A stretch of 51,814 bases of DNA from positions 1 through 51,814 of the forward strand of contig CAKZUK010000108.1 in the NCBI GenBank assembly GCA_937921775.1, given 5' to 3'. The position numbers and the translations under genes were made by a program. Shown here in pieces: positions 36,219 through 43,560 of this stretch. The number at the start of each line of letters is the position of its first letter. Position 1 is the stretch's first letter. The stretch is from an uncultured Saprospiraceae bacterium (GTDB lineage: Bacteria > Bacteroidota > Bacteroidia > Chitinophagales > Saprospiraceae). The notes under the pieces were generated by a model. It did not search any database. It was not told the origin of the DNA and saw nothing but the letters and a program-made list of their open reading frames with translations.

Positions 36219-36557
36219 TTAAAACGTTTTCTTTTCGTCTTTGTATCGGTGGTGAATTTCACCTTTCAAATATTCATCAGAAGCGATCAATACCGGATTA
36301 GGTAGACGCTCGTAGAATTTAGAAATTTCGATTTGTTCTTTATTTTCGTGAATCTCTTCGATTGTTTCAGAGCTTACCGCAAATTCCTCCAGTTTAGAAT
36401 GCAATTCTACCTTTAGGTCAACAGCTATTTGCTTTGCCCGTAAAGAGATGATAGATAAAGACTCATAAATATTATCAGTGTCTTTTACGAAAGAATGAAT
36501 GTTTCTTGCCTGAAGATTTGGCTCTAATCCTTGTACTTTTGATTTGATGTCTGACAT
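36219..36557 (-). CDS. rpoZ: RNA polymerase omega subunit (Bacteroidota type)
   Basis: 112 residues. The central part IYESLSIISLRAKQIAVDL carries the omega motif (xxRAxQI), which holds the beta' subunit. The C-terminal half (YERLPNPVLIASDEYLKGEIHHRYKDEKKTF) matches the extended form usual in Bacteroidota. Omega helps assemble polymerase. Its ATG overlaps the bamD stop by one base (TAATG at 36557), showing translational coupling in an operon with bamD. Confidence 0.88.
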   Translation of the reverse strand: MSDIKSKVQGLEPNLQARNIHSFVKDTDNIYESLSIISLRAKQIAVDLKVELHSKLEEFAVSSETIEEIHENKEQIEISKFYERLPNPVLIASDEYLKGEIHHRYKDEKKTF

Positions 36558-37363
36558 TATGAGTAGGTTTTTAATTTTTTTTCTGAATTATTTTTTATAG
36601 ACTTAACTTCCTTTGCGTATTGGCTGGAAGGATATTTTGACAAGAAGTCCTGCGCTCTTTTGACTGTATTTTGATATCGCTCAGATCTTTTTTCGTAGAT
36701 ACTATTTTCAGCAAAATCAAAATTAGCAATCACAATCATGTAACGTACCTTCTCTGAATTTTCTGAATCCGGATAATCTTTGAGCATATTGTCAAAGCAG
36801 TGTGTCGCAGATTGATATTGGCGAAGATCGTAGTATAGTTCAGCTTCGTAATAAGCCTTAGTTTCCATTTTAACACGAATCTCATCAATAATCTGATTCG
36901 CTTTAGGCACCCGGTCACTAGTAGGGTAGGTATTTGCGAAAAGCTGAAATTCATCCACAGCTTTAAGTGAATACGTTTGATCGAGACGATATGTTGGCGA
37001 AAGTTCGTAATTTGAGTAAGCCGACATGAATTCTGCCTCTTCGCGGTACTGGCTATTAGGGAAAGTATTTGCGAAATTCTTATAATAATAAGAAGCTAGA
37101 ATGTATTTTCTGAGCTTATAATGTGTGTTAGCATAGTAAAAATACACCTTTTCCGCTGTTGATTGCCCTCTCAGGCTACCAATTATGATTTCAAATAAGG
37201 TCTGAGCTTTGAGGTATTCCTCATTTTCATAGTATTCAAAGGCCTTATCGTAAATAAGCTTGGTGTCTCCTCCAGCTCTGATCTTCTCAAATTCAGTCTT
37301 ACAGCTCGAAACCGAGAGTACTACGAAAGTGATTAATATATAAAATATGAAATTTCTTCTCAT
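36557..37363 (-). CDS. bamD: Outer membrane assembly lipoprotein BamD
   Basis: 268 residues from the ATG at 37363; the upstream ATG at 37459 would run through the promoter, so I reject it. The lipoprotein signal is MRRNFIFYILITFVVLSVSSC, with Cys21 lipidated. The rest is TPR-like helices (YDKAFEYYENEEYLKAQTLFEIIIG, FYYANTHYKLRKYILASYYYKNFANTFPNS, AELYYDLRQYQSATHCFDNMLKDYPDS), the build of BamD. BamD works with BamA to insert beta-barrel proteins into the outer membrane. It leads the operon bamD-rpoZ and probably coaBC-DUF4835. A good promoter lies within eight bases of its ATG. Confidence 0.9.
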   Translation of the reverse strand: MRRNFIFYILITFVVLSVSSCKTEFEKIRAGGDTKLIYDKAFEYYENEEYLKAQTLFEIIIGSLRGQSTAEKVYFYYANTHYKLRKYILASYYYKNFANTFPNSQYREEAEFMSAYSNYELSPTYRLDQTYSLKAVDEFQLFANTYPTSDRVPKANQIIDEIRVKMETKAYYEAELYYDLRQYQSATHCFDNMLKDYPDSENSEKVRYMIVIANFDFAENSIYEKRSERYQNTVKRAQDFLSKYPSSQYAKEVKSIKNNSEKKLKTYS

Positions 37364-37370
37364 TGGAGCG

Positions 37371-37401
37371 CAAAGATAAGGATTTTTGCACAATTGTACA
37401 A
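37371..37401 (-). promoter_or_regulatory. Promoter of the bamD operon
   Basis: On the minus strand, TTG (complement of 37399-37401) is followed by 20 bases and TATCTTTG (complement of 37371-37378), a full match to the phylum consensus. Transcription would begin only a few bases before the ATG at 37363, giving an almost leaderless mRNA. Confidence 0.65.
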
Positions 37402-37805
37402 TTCTAAATCTATTTGCTATAAATCTTAATAGCATTCTAATTAAACGTTGTTTCTTCATGTTAAAGTATACCTATTTATCTAATAATCAAAGGTTTATTC
37501 CACGCTTCAGTTTGAAGGCTTTTCAAATGGATTCATTTGGGCAAAAGGGAGCTCCTATTCTACTAGCTCCTTATTGCATGTTTGGTAGATTTTTGTCTAT
37601 ATCGTGGGGTTTTTCATCCTTTTGGCTAACATTTCATAACTTTATCCGTCTCATAGAGTGAATTGACCATTTTAAAGCAAGCTAATATTAATCAGGTGGT
37701 CAATAGGGGTAGAAAGTTGCCTATCACGTCATATACCTGAAGATGCTTTAGTAAACACTAAGATTTAAAGCTCAAAATCTTAATTAACCACCTAATTTTT
37801 AAGCT
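37402..37805. other. Intergenic region before the first copper monooxygenase gene
   Basis: 404 bp. It must hold the plus-strand promoter, but I find no full consensus pair. A short inverted repeat GGAGCT/AGCTCC lies near 37550-37573. A 91-codon open frame crossing the region (37386-37661) lacks any protein-like feature. Confidence 0.4.
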
Positions 37806-39464
37806 ATGTTAAAAAGAATATCTACTCTCGCAGTATTAACTGCAATTTTTTGTTTTAACCAACTGACAGCACAAACGAGCCTAGCTGTGTACGAAATATT
37901 AGAAACCAAGTGTGGTGTTGCAAGCTGCCACGGTACAGTTGACCCTGAAGCTGGTCTTGATTTGAAGGGAGAGGGGGCAACTACTCTTGAGCGAGCTGCA
38001 GATGTGTACTCCAATGTATTCAATGTGACTCCAGGAAATACACAGGCTGCTAATTCAGACTATTCCTATATTTATCCAGGTCGTCCAGACAAAAGTTTTC
38101 TTTTCAGAAAAATAAATCTGGGACTAGAGCAAACGATTGAGCTACACGCTGACGCAGGTCAGGATATGCCTCCGTATCCTAATGAACAATTAACTGATGT
38201 AGAAAAAGAATTGGTTCGTCAATGGATTCTCTATGGAGCGCCTGCTACCGGAACCGTTGTGGATGAAGCATTATTGGAAGAATATTATAGCGGTAATGGT
38301 ATTGCTAGTTTTGAAGTAGCACCTGAGGCACCAGACCCATCAGAGGGTTTTCAAATTAAAATGGGACCTTTCTTTTTACGTCCACAAGGTCAGACTGGTT
38401 CTGAAGTAGAATATTATCAAAAGTATGAATTAGATATGGGAGCTGATAAAGACATCAACCGTATCGATATGAAAATTGCAAGTTCTTCACATCACCTAAT
38501 TATTTACAACTTCGATTACCCAAGTGCAGCTAATTTTATTCCGCATGGTTTGCGACTAGATCCAGATCACTCAGCTATTGGTTTGGTTACAGCTGTACAA
38601 GAAGAGACTGATTTAGTACTGCCAGCGACTACTGCCTTTATGTGGGATGATGATTTGATCCTTGATTTAAATTCTCATTATATCAACTATTCTTCTTCGA
38701 TGGTTTATCAGGCGGAAGCATACATCAATGTTTATACTCAGCCTGCAGGAACTGCGGAGCATGAAATGAAAACAGAATTGATTGTGAATGGTAACATTCC
38801 AATTCCAAATAATGGGAATCCTATTAGCCACGATCAGACCTTTTCTGATAATGGACTTGGTGAAATATTTGTGTGGGGAATTATGGGGCACACTCATAAA
38901 TATGGAACGGATTATAAAGTTTATAAGCGTGAAGATTTTACACAAGGTGAACTCATCTACGATGCATCTTGCCCAGATGGGGTTCCTGGTTGTGCTTCTC
39001 CGTTTTTTGATTACCAACATATTCCAATACAATACAACGAACCACTGATGCCACTCGATATGGGATTTGGAAGAGGCTTTATTCATGAGGCTTCGTGGAT
39101 TAACGATGGGCCTTTTCCTGTAAATTTTGGACCTACATCTAATGATGAAATGATGGTGTTGGTATTGATGTACACGGAGGATCAAGTAGGTATAGGAACG
39201 GCAACAAAAGATACAAATGTGTTTGAGGGACTCAAGGTAAGTCCTAACCCGATGAAGGATGGTGCTATTGTAGACTTGCCAAGTGAATTAGGTGAGCTGA
39301 ACTTCCGAATGTATGATATGCTCGGAAAAGAAGTTCGAAATGAATCGGGTATTCAAACCAATCAATTCGAAATTCAAAAAGGGAATTTACAAGCGGGAAT
39401 GTATATTTTTACAATCGAGGATATGAAAGGACAGCAGAAGACTGGTAAGTTGATTATTGAATAA
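37806..39464 (+). CDS. Secreted cytochrome c-dicopper monooxygenase fusion with T9SS type A tail (paralogue 1)
   Basis: 552 residues. Signal peptide MLKRISTLAVLTAIFCFNQLTA. Residues 25-150 are a cytochrome c-like domain with a CX4CH heme site (Cys36, Cys41, His42), a possible axial Met121 in DMPP and the closing LVRQWILYGAP, as in planctomycete-type cytochromes. Residues of about 180-460 resemble the copper type II monooxygenase (PHM/DBH) fold: His229-His230 in SSSHHLIIY and His291 in NSHYIN would bind one copper, His362 and His364 in GHTHKYG plus Met449 or Met450 in NDEMM the other. A type A sorting domain follows (SPNPMKDGAIVD, RMYDMLGKEV, LQAGMYIFTI). It is likely a surface redox enzyme hydroxylating a C-H bond, with the heme feeding electrons; substrate is unknown. 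Tandem paralogue of the next gene. Confidence 0.82.
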   Translation: MLKRISTLAVLTAIFCFNQLTAQTSLAVYEILETKCGVASCHGTVDPEAGLDLKGEGATTLERAADVYSNVFNVTPGNTQAANSDYSYIYPGRPDKSFLFRKINLGLEQTIELHADAGQDMPPYPNEQLTDVEKELVRQWILYGAPATGTVVDEALLEEYYSGNGIASFEVAPEAPDPSEGFQIKMGPFFLRPQGQTGSEVEYYQKYELDMGADKDINRIDMKIASSSHHLIIYNFDYPSAANFIPHGLRLDPDHSAIGLVTAVQEETDLVLPATTAFMWDDDLILDLNSHYINYSSSMVYQAEAYINVYTQPAGTAEHEMKTELIVNGNIPIPNNGNPISHDQTFSDNGLGEIFVWGIMGHTHKYGTDYKVYKREDFTQGELIYDASCPDGVPGCASPFFDYQHIPIQYNEPLMPLDMGFGRGFIHEASWINDGPFPVNFGPTSNDEMMVLVLMYTEDQVGIGTATKDTNVFEGLKVSPNPMKDGAIVDLPSELGELNFRMYDMLGKEVRNESGIQTNQFEIQKGNLQAGMYIFTIEDMKGQQKTGKLIIE

Positions 39465-39483
39465 AGACGAATGTCTCTTTTTT

Positions 39484-39529
39484 AAAAGTAAGCCCGTTAA
39501 CGTAATGCTACGTTAGCGGGCTTACTTTT
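39484..39529 (+). terminator. Terminator between the two monooxygenase genes
   Basis: A 21-bp stem with one G-U pair (AAAAGTAAGCCCGTTAACGTA and its complement) has a 4-base loop and ends in TTTTT. It lies about 20 bases after the stop. The inner stem sequence recurs in the terminator at 41276. Confidence 0.9.
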
Positions 39530-39560
39530 TGTAGAAACTTCTACCTTTTCGTTATCTTGC
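39529..39560 (+). promoter_or_regulatory. Possible promoter of the second monooxygenase gene
   Basis: TTG at 39529-39531, 21 bases, then TATCTTGC at 39553-39560, which departs from TAnnTTTG at two positions. The TTG overlaps the T-run of the preceding terminator. The leader would be about 30 bases. Confidence 0.4.
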
Positions 39561-39597
39561 AGTAATTCTTTTTACCTGATTATCGAAAATTCGAATT

Positions 39598-41250
39598 ATG
39601 AATAAATTAAGCACCATACTATTTCTTTTAATTACGAACTGCTTTTTCCTGCAGGCTCAATCCACCACTTTGGCAGTCTATCAAATTTTTCAGGAGAAGT
39701 GTGCCGCTTGCCATGACAATGCAAACCCACAATCAGGATTAGATTTAGAAGGTGTAGGCGCCACTGAATTGGAACGAGCACTCTATGTAAGAAATAATAT
39801 TGTTGGAGTGACACCTGATAATGACCACGCAGCAACGCAAGGTTATGAATATATCTCCAAAGGGCGAGCAGATAAAAGTTTTTTATTCAGAAAAATAAAT
39901 GGCGACTTAGAAGCAACGATTGAGTTGGACTCCGATGCTGGTGAAACGATGCCACCAGCGACCGAACCACAATTGACAAATGAAGAGAAAGAGTTGGTTC
40001 GACAATGGTTGTTGTACGGTGCTCCAGAAGAGGGAGAAGTAGTTGATCCGCAAACCATCTATAATTACTACAATGTAAATGGTCTTGATGCTTTTGAAAC
40101 TCCTCCACTAGCACCAGACCCATCCGAAGGTTTTCAAATAAAAGTTGGACCATTTTTTTTAAACCCAGCAGGAGAACCACTTTCGGAAGTTGAATATTAT
40201 ACTAAGTACGAAATGGAACTTCCAGCAGATGTGGATGTGAATCGTTTGGATATAAAAATTTCAAGTTATTCGCATCACATGATTGTTTACCGATTCGATC
40301 CGGGAGCAGATACAGATACGGAGCATGGGTTTAGGTTAGAAAATAATCATAATGATATTGGTATTGTTGCCTCGGTGCAGGAAGCAAGTAATATTGAACT
40401 TCCTGAAGGAACTGCTTTTGTATGGGAGAATGATGTTGTTCTAGATTTGAATCCACACTATATCAATTATTCTGCGACCAATACTTACAAAGCAGAAGGT
40501 TATATCAACGTTTATACACAAACTGCTGGAACCGCTGCTCAGGAAATGTATACCACCTTGATTCCTTACTTTGGAATAAATATTCCTAATGATGGAAACC
40601 CAATTTCCTTTGTTGACGATTTTACTTATCCAGTTGGAGATATTTACGTTTGGAGTCTAGGAGGTCATACGCATCAGTATGGGACGGGCTACAAGATCTG
40701 GAAGCGATTAGCTGGTGGTGGTCAAGGAGAAATTTTGTACGATGGTTCTTGTCCAGACGGTATTCCTGATTGTGCTTCACCATTTTTTGATTATCAGCAT
40801 ATTCCTACTCGTGCATTTCCAAGTTTGATATCTGTAAATCTTACCAATGGCTTTTTACATGAGGCAAGCTATCTCAATGATGGTCCAAATCCTGTAGCTT
40901 GGGGTCCCACTTCAAATGATGAGATGATGCTCTTTGGGATGATGTTTGTCATTGACACAAGTGGCTTAGATTTGCCAGTCGCAACCAATGATCCATTGCA
41001 AGTATTAGAGGGTGTTCGTGTGTTTCCAAATCCAATGAAGGAGCAAGCAGTTTTTGAATTGCCAGAAAGTGATGGGGGACTTCGTTTGATTGTGTATGAC
41101 ATGTTAGGAAGTGCAGTGCACACTGTAGACAAGCTTGTTGTAAAACAGTATGTTCTTCAACGAAACAAGCTGACTAAGGGAATGTATTTTTATCGAGTCG
41201 AAGATGAGCAAGGAAAGTTTACTACTGGGAAGTTGTTTGTAGGAGAGTAG
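39598..41250 (+). CDS. Secreted cytochrome c-dicopper monooxygenase fusion with T9SS type A tail (paralogue 2)
   Basis: 550 residues with the same order of parts as its neighbour. The signal peptide is MNKLSTILFLLITNCFFLQA. The heme site here is the standard CX2CH (Cys35, Cys38, His39) with possible axial Met118 in TMPP. Copper ligands match the paralogue: His226-His227 in SYSHHMIVY, His287 in NPHYIN, His357 and His359 in GGHTHQYG, and Met443/Met444 in NDEMM. The type A sorting domain has FPNPMKEQAVFELP, IVYDMLGSAVH and LTKGMYFYRV. The two proteins are similar along their whole length, so they arose by tandem duplication; each has its own terminator. They may act on different substrates or with different electron donors. 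The PHM assignment is from motif order only. Confidence 0.82.
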   Translation: MNKLSTILFLLITNCFFLQAQSTTLAVYQIFQEKCAACHDNANPQSGLDLEGVGATELERALYVRNNIVGVTPDNDHAATQGYEYISKGRADKSFLFRKINGDLEATIELDSDAGETMPPATEPQLTNEEKELVRQWLLYGAPEEGEVVDPQTIYNYYNVNGLDAFETPPLAPDPSEGFQIKVGPFFLNPAGEPLSEVEYYTKYEMELPADVDVNRLDIKISSYSHHMIVYRFDPGADTDTEHGFRLENNHNDIGIVASVQEASNIELPEGTAFVWENDVVLDLNPHYINYSATNTYKAEGYINVYTQTAGTAAQEMYTTLIPYFGINIPNDGNPISFVDDFTYPVGDIYVWSLGGHTHQYGTGYKIWKRLAGGGQGEILYDGSCPDGIPDCASPFFDYQHIPTRAFPSLISVNLTNGFLHEASYLNDGPNPVAWGPTSNDEMMLFGMMFVIDTSGLDLPVATNDPLQVLEGVRVFPNPMKEQAVFELPESDGGLRLIVYDMLGSAVHTVDKLVVKQYVLQRNKLTKGMYFYRVEDEQGKFTTGKLFVGE

Positions 41251-41275
41251 TGGATGTAGCATTTTAAAAAGAATG

Positions 41276-41313
41276 AGCCCGCTAACGTAAACACTACGCT
41301 AGCGGGCTTTCTT
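41276..41313 (+). terminator. Terminator after the second monooxygenase gene
   Basis: AGCCCGCTAACGTA pairs with TACGCTAGCGGGCT (one mismatch) over a 5-base loop, followed by TTCTT. The stem is nearly the same as that at 39484-39529. Confidence 0.82.
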
Positions 41314-41369
41314 ATGTTTAGGAAAGTTTTAATATTTTGATTGTTACCGAAGACAGACAGCTCATTTAA

Positions 41370-41702
41370 TTAGCTAAGTGGCTCTGCTGTTTGAATGGTA
41401 TTTTTAATTTGAGCAATTGCCATTTCATTGTATCGTTGAATCAGTTGTTGAATAGTTTCCTGATTTACTTGTCTGGAATGGACTTGAATGAATTCTAATT
41501 TTCGAATGGCAGCTTTGCAATCTTCAATAGCAGAATGCGCAGAAGTACTGTTGCCAGCACCACTGTTGTTTTCTTGATTGCTTTGAACTGCTTTGATTGA
41601 TTGTCCCAATATTTGTTTATTGGTTTCAATTCTTTTTTCAATCATTCGAATAGAATGTTTGATTTTTTCAGAATTCTCTGTGGTAGTAAAATCCTTTTGC
41701 AT
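41370..41702 (-). CDS. Small helical protein of unknown function
   Basis: 110 residues, predicted mostly helical, with no signal peptide or membrane segment. The sequence has an Asn/Ser/Gly-rich break (QSNQENNSGAGNSTSAHSA, about residues 41-59) between two helical parts (IKHSIRMIEKRIETNKQILGQ and IRKLEFIQVHSRQVNQETIQQLIQ). It follows the DUF7009-like gene on the same strand, with 207 bases between them. I recognise no family. The reading frame is open and its composition is protein-like, but evidence that it is expressed is limited to this. Confidence 0.55.
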   Translation of the reverse strand: MQKDFTTTENSEKIKHSIRMIEKRIETNKQILGQSIKAVQSNQENNSGAGNSTSAHSAIEDCKAAIRKLEFIQVHSRQVNQETIQQLIQRYNEMAIAQIKNTIQTAEPLS

Positions 41703-41909
41703 AATTTTTTGGCTTTAGGCGAGGGGGAATTGAATAAATAGAGGGGGGAGTTTGAAATAAGCGTTGCCGCTTTTTATTTGGTAGTGCGAAGGTAAAGGAG
41801 AAGAACACTTACTTTTTGTAAAAATTGCGATTGAAGTGACAGAAGAAGGTTGGAGTATTAGCCCAAGTCGTCTATTGGTCTTGAGGAATAAGGCAAATAG
41901 TGTGATAGA

Positions 41910-42290
41910 TTAGCAGGAGGAATTAGGATTGGGAAAGGCATCAGATTCATCTTCACCTACTCTATCTGTAAGGCATTGGAAATCTTTTTCTATTAGTATA
42001 TCTAATTGGGTTTCACCATTTATTTCTTGTTGAGCAGCAAGACTGACTTGATCAGAATTGGCCCAAGCCGCACCAGTCTTTTGGGGAACAACAATTGATA
42101 TGCAATTATTAGAATATGTGCTTTGAATGAAGCTAGCAGAATCACTTTTCTCCAAGCGGTAAATTAATGTATCACTTGGCTTAGCTCCGAATTGAATACG
42201 TGCTTCAACTACTTGATTTTCATCAAATTGATTGACTTCAGCTTGCATTAGACGCAGTCGGATACTGTTGTTGCGTATTCTTATTTTCAT
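41910..42290 (-). CDS. DUF7009-like small protein
   Basis: 126 residues. The start MKIRIRNNSIRLRLMQAEVNQFDENQVVEARIQFG is a pattern I recall from a small Bacteroidota family (DUF7009) often found near molybdenum-enzyme genes such as formate dehydrogenase or fdhD; fdhD lies about 400 bases away here, which fits. The later part is beta-rich (TLIYRLEKSDSASFIQS, CISIVVPQKTGAAW) and the end, with two Cys residues (FQCLTDR, NSSC), is acidic. No signal peptide. The biochemical role is unknown, and the family name comes from memory. Confidence 0.6.
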   Translation of the reverse strand: MKIRIRNNSIRLRLMQAEVNQFDENQVVEARIQFGAKPSDTLIYRLEKSDSASFIQSTYSNNCISIVVPQKTGAAWANSDQVSLAAQQEINGETQLDILIEKDFQCLTDRVGEDESDAFPNPNSSC

Positions 42291-42337
42291 AGAAAACAGG
42301 ATTATTTACCGTTAGTATTTAAGGATAAGTAGAAACT

Positions 42338-42372
42338 AAAATAGCGAAAATCGTATTGATATTCGCTATTTT
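42338..42372 (-). terminator. Terminator after the THX gene
   Basis: A perfect 11-bp stem (AAAATAGCGAA with TTCGCTATTTT) has a 13-base loop and lies 30 bases after the THX stop. T-rich flanks on both strands would let it work in both directions. Confidence 0.75.
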
Positions 42373-42401
42373 CAATTTCAAGAGAAAACTAAGTGTTTTA
42401 C

Positions 42402-42557
42402 TTAAGCTTCTGTCTTAGGCTCTGTAGCCTCCTTAGTTACTTTAGCTTCTACTGGCTTAGCTTCTGTTGGCTTAATATTTTTTGTTTTAGGACGGCTATT
42501 GCCATGAGATCCTCTAGTGATCTTTCCTTTTTTAGTTCTGCGATCTCCTCGACCCAT
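42402..42557 (-). CDS. Ribosomal protein bTHX (30S subunit)
   Basis: 51 residues. It begins MGRGDRRTKKGKITRGSHGNSRPK, the classic THX pattern (MGKGDxxTKRGKIxxGSxGxxRP), a very basic peptide that sits in the head of the 30S subunit and stabilises it. The last 25 residues (IKPTEAKPVEAKVTKEATEP, then KTEA) are an extension rich in Lys, Glu, Ala and Pro; THX in other species is often about 25-45 residues, so the tail is extra. A TACCTTTG element lies 38 bases upstream and a perfect terminator follows, so it is a one-gene unit. It is too short to appear in gene lists that use a 60-codon limit. Confidence 0.88.
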   Translation of the reverse strand: MGRGDRRTKKGKITRGSHGNSRPKTKNIKPTEAKPVEAKVTKEATEPKTEA

Positions 42558-42594
42558 GATGTTGTAGATTTTGATGATAAAAATAAATGAGGGG

Positions 42595-42602
42595 CAAAGG
42601 TA
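42595..42602 (-). promoter_or_regulatory. -7 element upstream of the THX gene
   Basis: The complement reads TACCTTTG, an exact consensus match 38 bases before the ATG at 42557. No TTG at -33; the upstream side is occupied by a family 2 repeat. Confidence 0.45.
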
Positions 42603-42610
42603 GGTAAAAA

Positions 42611-42670
42611 AGACGGAAGACGGAAGACCGGAGAGCGAAGTTTCCCTATATAGAGGCTTCTCACTTCTTA
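42611..42670. repeat. Dispersed repeat, family 2 (copy C)
   Basis: AGACGGAAGACGGAAGACCG, then GAAGTTTCCC, with a partial complementary arm (GAGGCTTCTCACTTCTT). It shares its purine-rich arm with the copy at 31171 and lies between fdhD and the THX gene. Confidence 0.5.
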
Positions 42671-42680
42671 TTCTTAAGTT

Positions 42681-43520
42681 CTATACTACACGTCCAGAAT
42701 GGCAATAAATGTTATATCGATCATTTTTGACAAAGCCAAGGACCGTCATATTAGAATCCGTGGCCATTTGAATGGCAAGGCTAGAGGGGGCACCTACAGC
42801 TGCAAGTAGCGGAATACCAGCCATTAGCGATTTTTGGATCAACTCAAAGCTGGCCCGACCACTGACCAATATCATGGATTGGCTTAGTATTTCAGGGGCA
42901 TTTTGTAGAGCAGCTCCTATTAGCTTGTCTACTGCGTTGTGGCGACCTACATCTTCACGGAGAAGAAGTAGCTCTCCTTTGGTGCTGAATAGGGCAGCGG
43001 CGTGTAGGCCACCAGTGTCTTCAAAGATGGTTTGCTGTGCTCGAAGTTTTGTGGGGAGTTGATGGATGAGTTGTTGATTGAAAAGGGGCTGATCTATTTT
43101 TAATGGACGAATACCAGTAGCATAAACGGCATCGATGGAAGATTTGCCGCAGACTCCACAGCTAGAGGAAGTATAAAAATGACGTTCCAATTTTTTGAAA
43201 TCAATTTGTGTTTGATCGTCGAGTACTAAAAGTATGCGATTTTCTTTAGTAGCAGGATCGAAGGAGGGGAGATGCGCTGCTTCTGTGATTTGCTGAGGAC
43301 TTTGAATGATGCCTTCTGTAAATAAAAAACCGATTGCCAAATCCACATCATGCCCTGGTGTACGCATAGTGATGGAGATACTTTTTTGTTTGGCAACTCC
43401 AGCTTCCTTCCAAGCTAGTTGGATTTCTAGTGGTTCTTCTATGGCTAGGAAGTCATTGGCTTCAGTGCTTGTCGCCTTTGTTATTTTTTTGACCTTTATA
43501 TTGGTCGTTGATTTAGACAT
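42681..43520 (-). CDS. fdhD: Formate dehydrogenase accessory sulfurtransferase FdhD
   Basis: 279 residues from the ATG at 43520 (MSKSTTNIKVKK); the ATG at 43586 overlaps the GH3 gene and adds Cys-rich residues unlike FdhD. FdhD passes sulfur from IscS to the molybdenum cofactor of formate dehydrogenase. The motif TSSSCGVCGKSS carries Cys121 and Cys124; RTPGHDVDLAIGFLFTEG, TGGLHAAALF, LREDVGRHNAVDKLIGAAL, and VSGRASFELIQKSLMAGIPLLAAVGAPSSLA are the other signature blocks. No formate dehydrogenase is in the window. The gene follows the GH3 gene by 40 bases, but a link in function is not obvious. Confidence 0.92.
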   Translation of the reverse strand: MSKSTTNIKVKKITKATSTEANDFLAIEEPLEIQLAWKEAGVAKQKSISITMRTPGHDVDLAIGFLFTEGIIQSPQQITEAAHLPSFDPATKENRILLVLDDQTQIDFKKLERHFYTSSSCGVCGKSSIDAVYATGIRPLKIDQPLFNQQLIHQLPTKLRAQQTIFEDTGGLHAAALFSTKGELLLLREDVGRHNAVDKLIGAALQNAPEILSQSMILVSGRASFELIQKSLMAGIPLLAAVGAPSSLAIQMATDSNMTVLGFVKNDRYNIYCHSGRVV

Positions 43521-43560
43521 AAGAAGATTTGTATTCTTTATGAACCGATAATTAATTCCT

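Noticed and set aside
35999..37459. Longer start for bamD at 37459
   Set aside because: It would place the promoter within the coding region and hide the lipoprotein signal 32 residues inside the protein.
37386..37661. 91-codon plus-strand frame after bamD
   Set aside because: It crosses the bamD promoter, has no recognisable domain, and its composition looks like translated non-coding AT-rich DNA.
38667..39185. 172-codon minus-strand frame
   Set aside because: It is antisense to the copper-site region of the first monooxygenase, where codon complement gives an open frame; no start signal or family match.
42449..42664. 71-codon minus-strand frame upstream of the DUF7009-like gene
   Set aside because: It overlaps the THX gene in another frame; the THX frame has a clear family match, promoter element and terminator, and this one has none.
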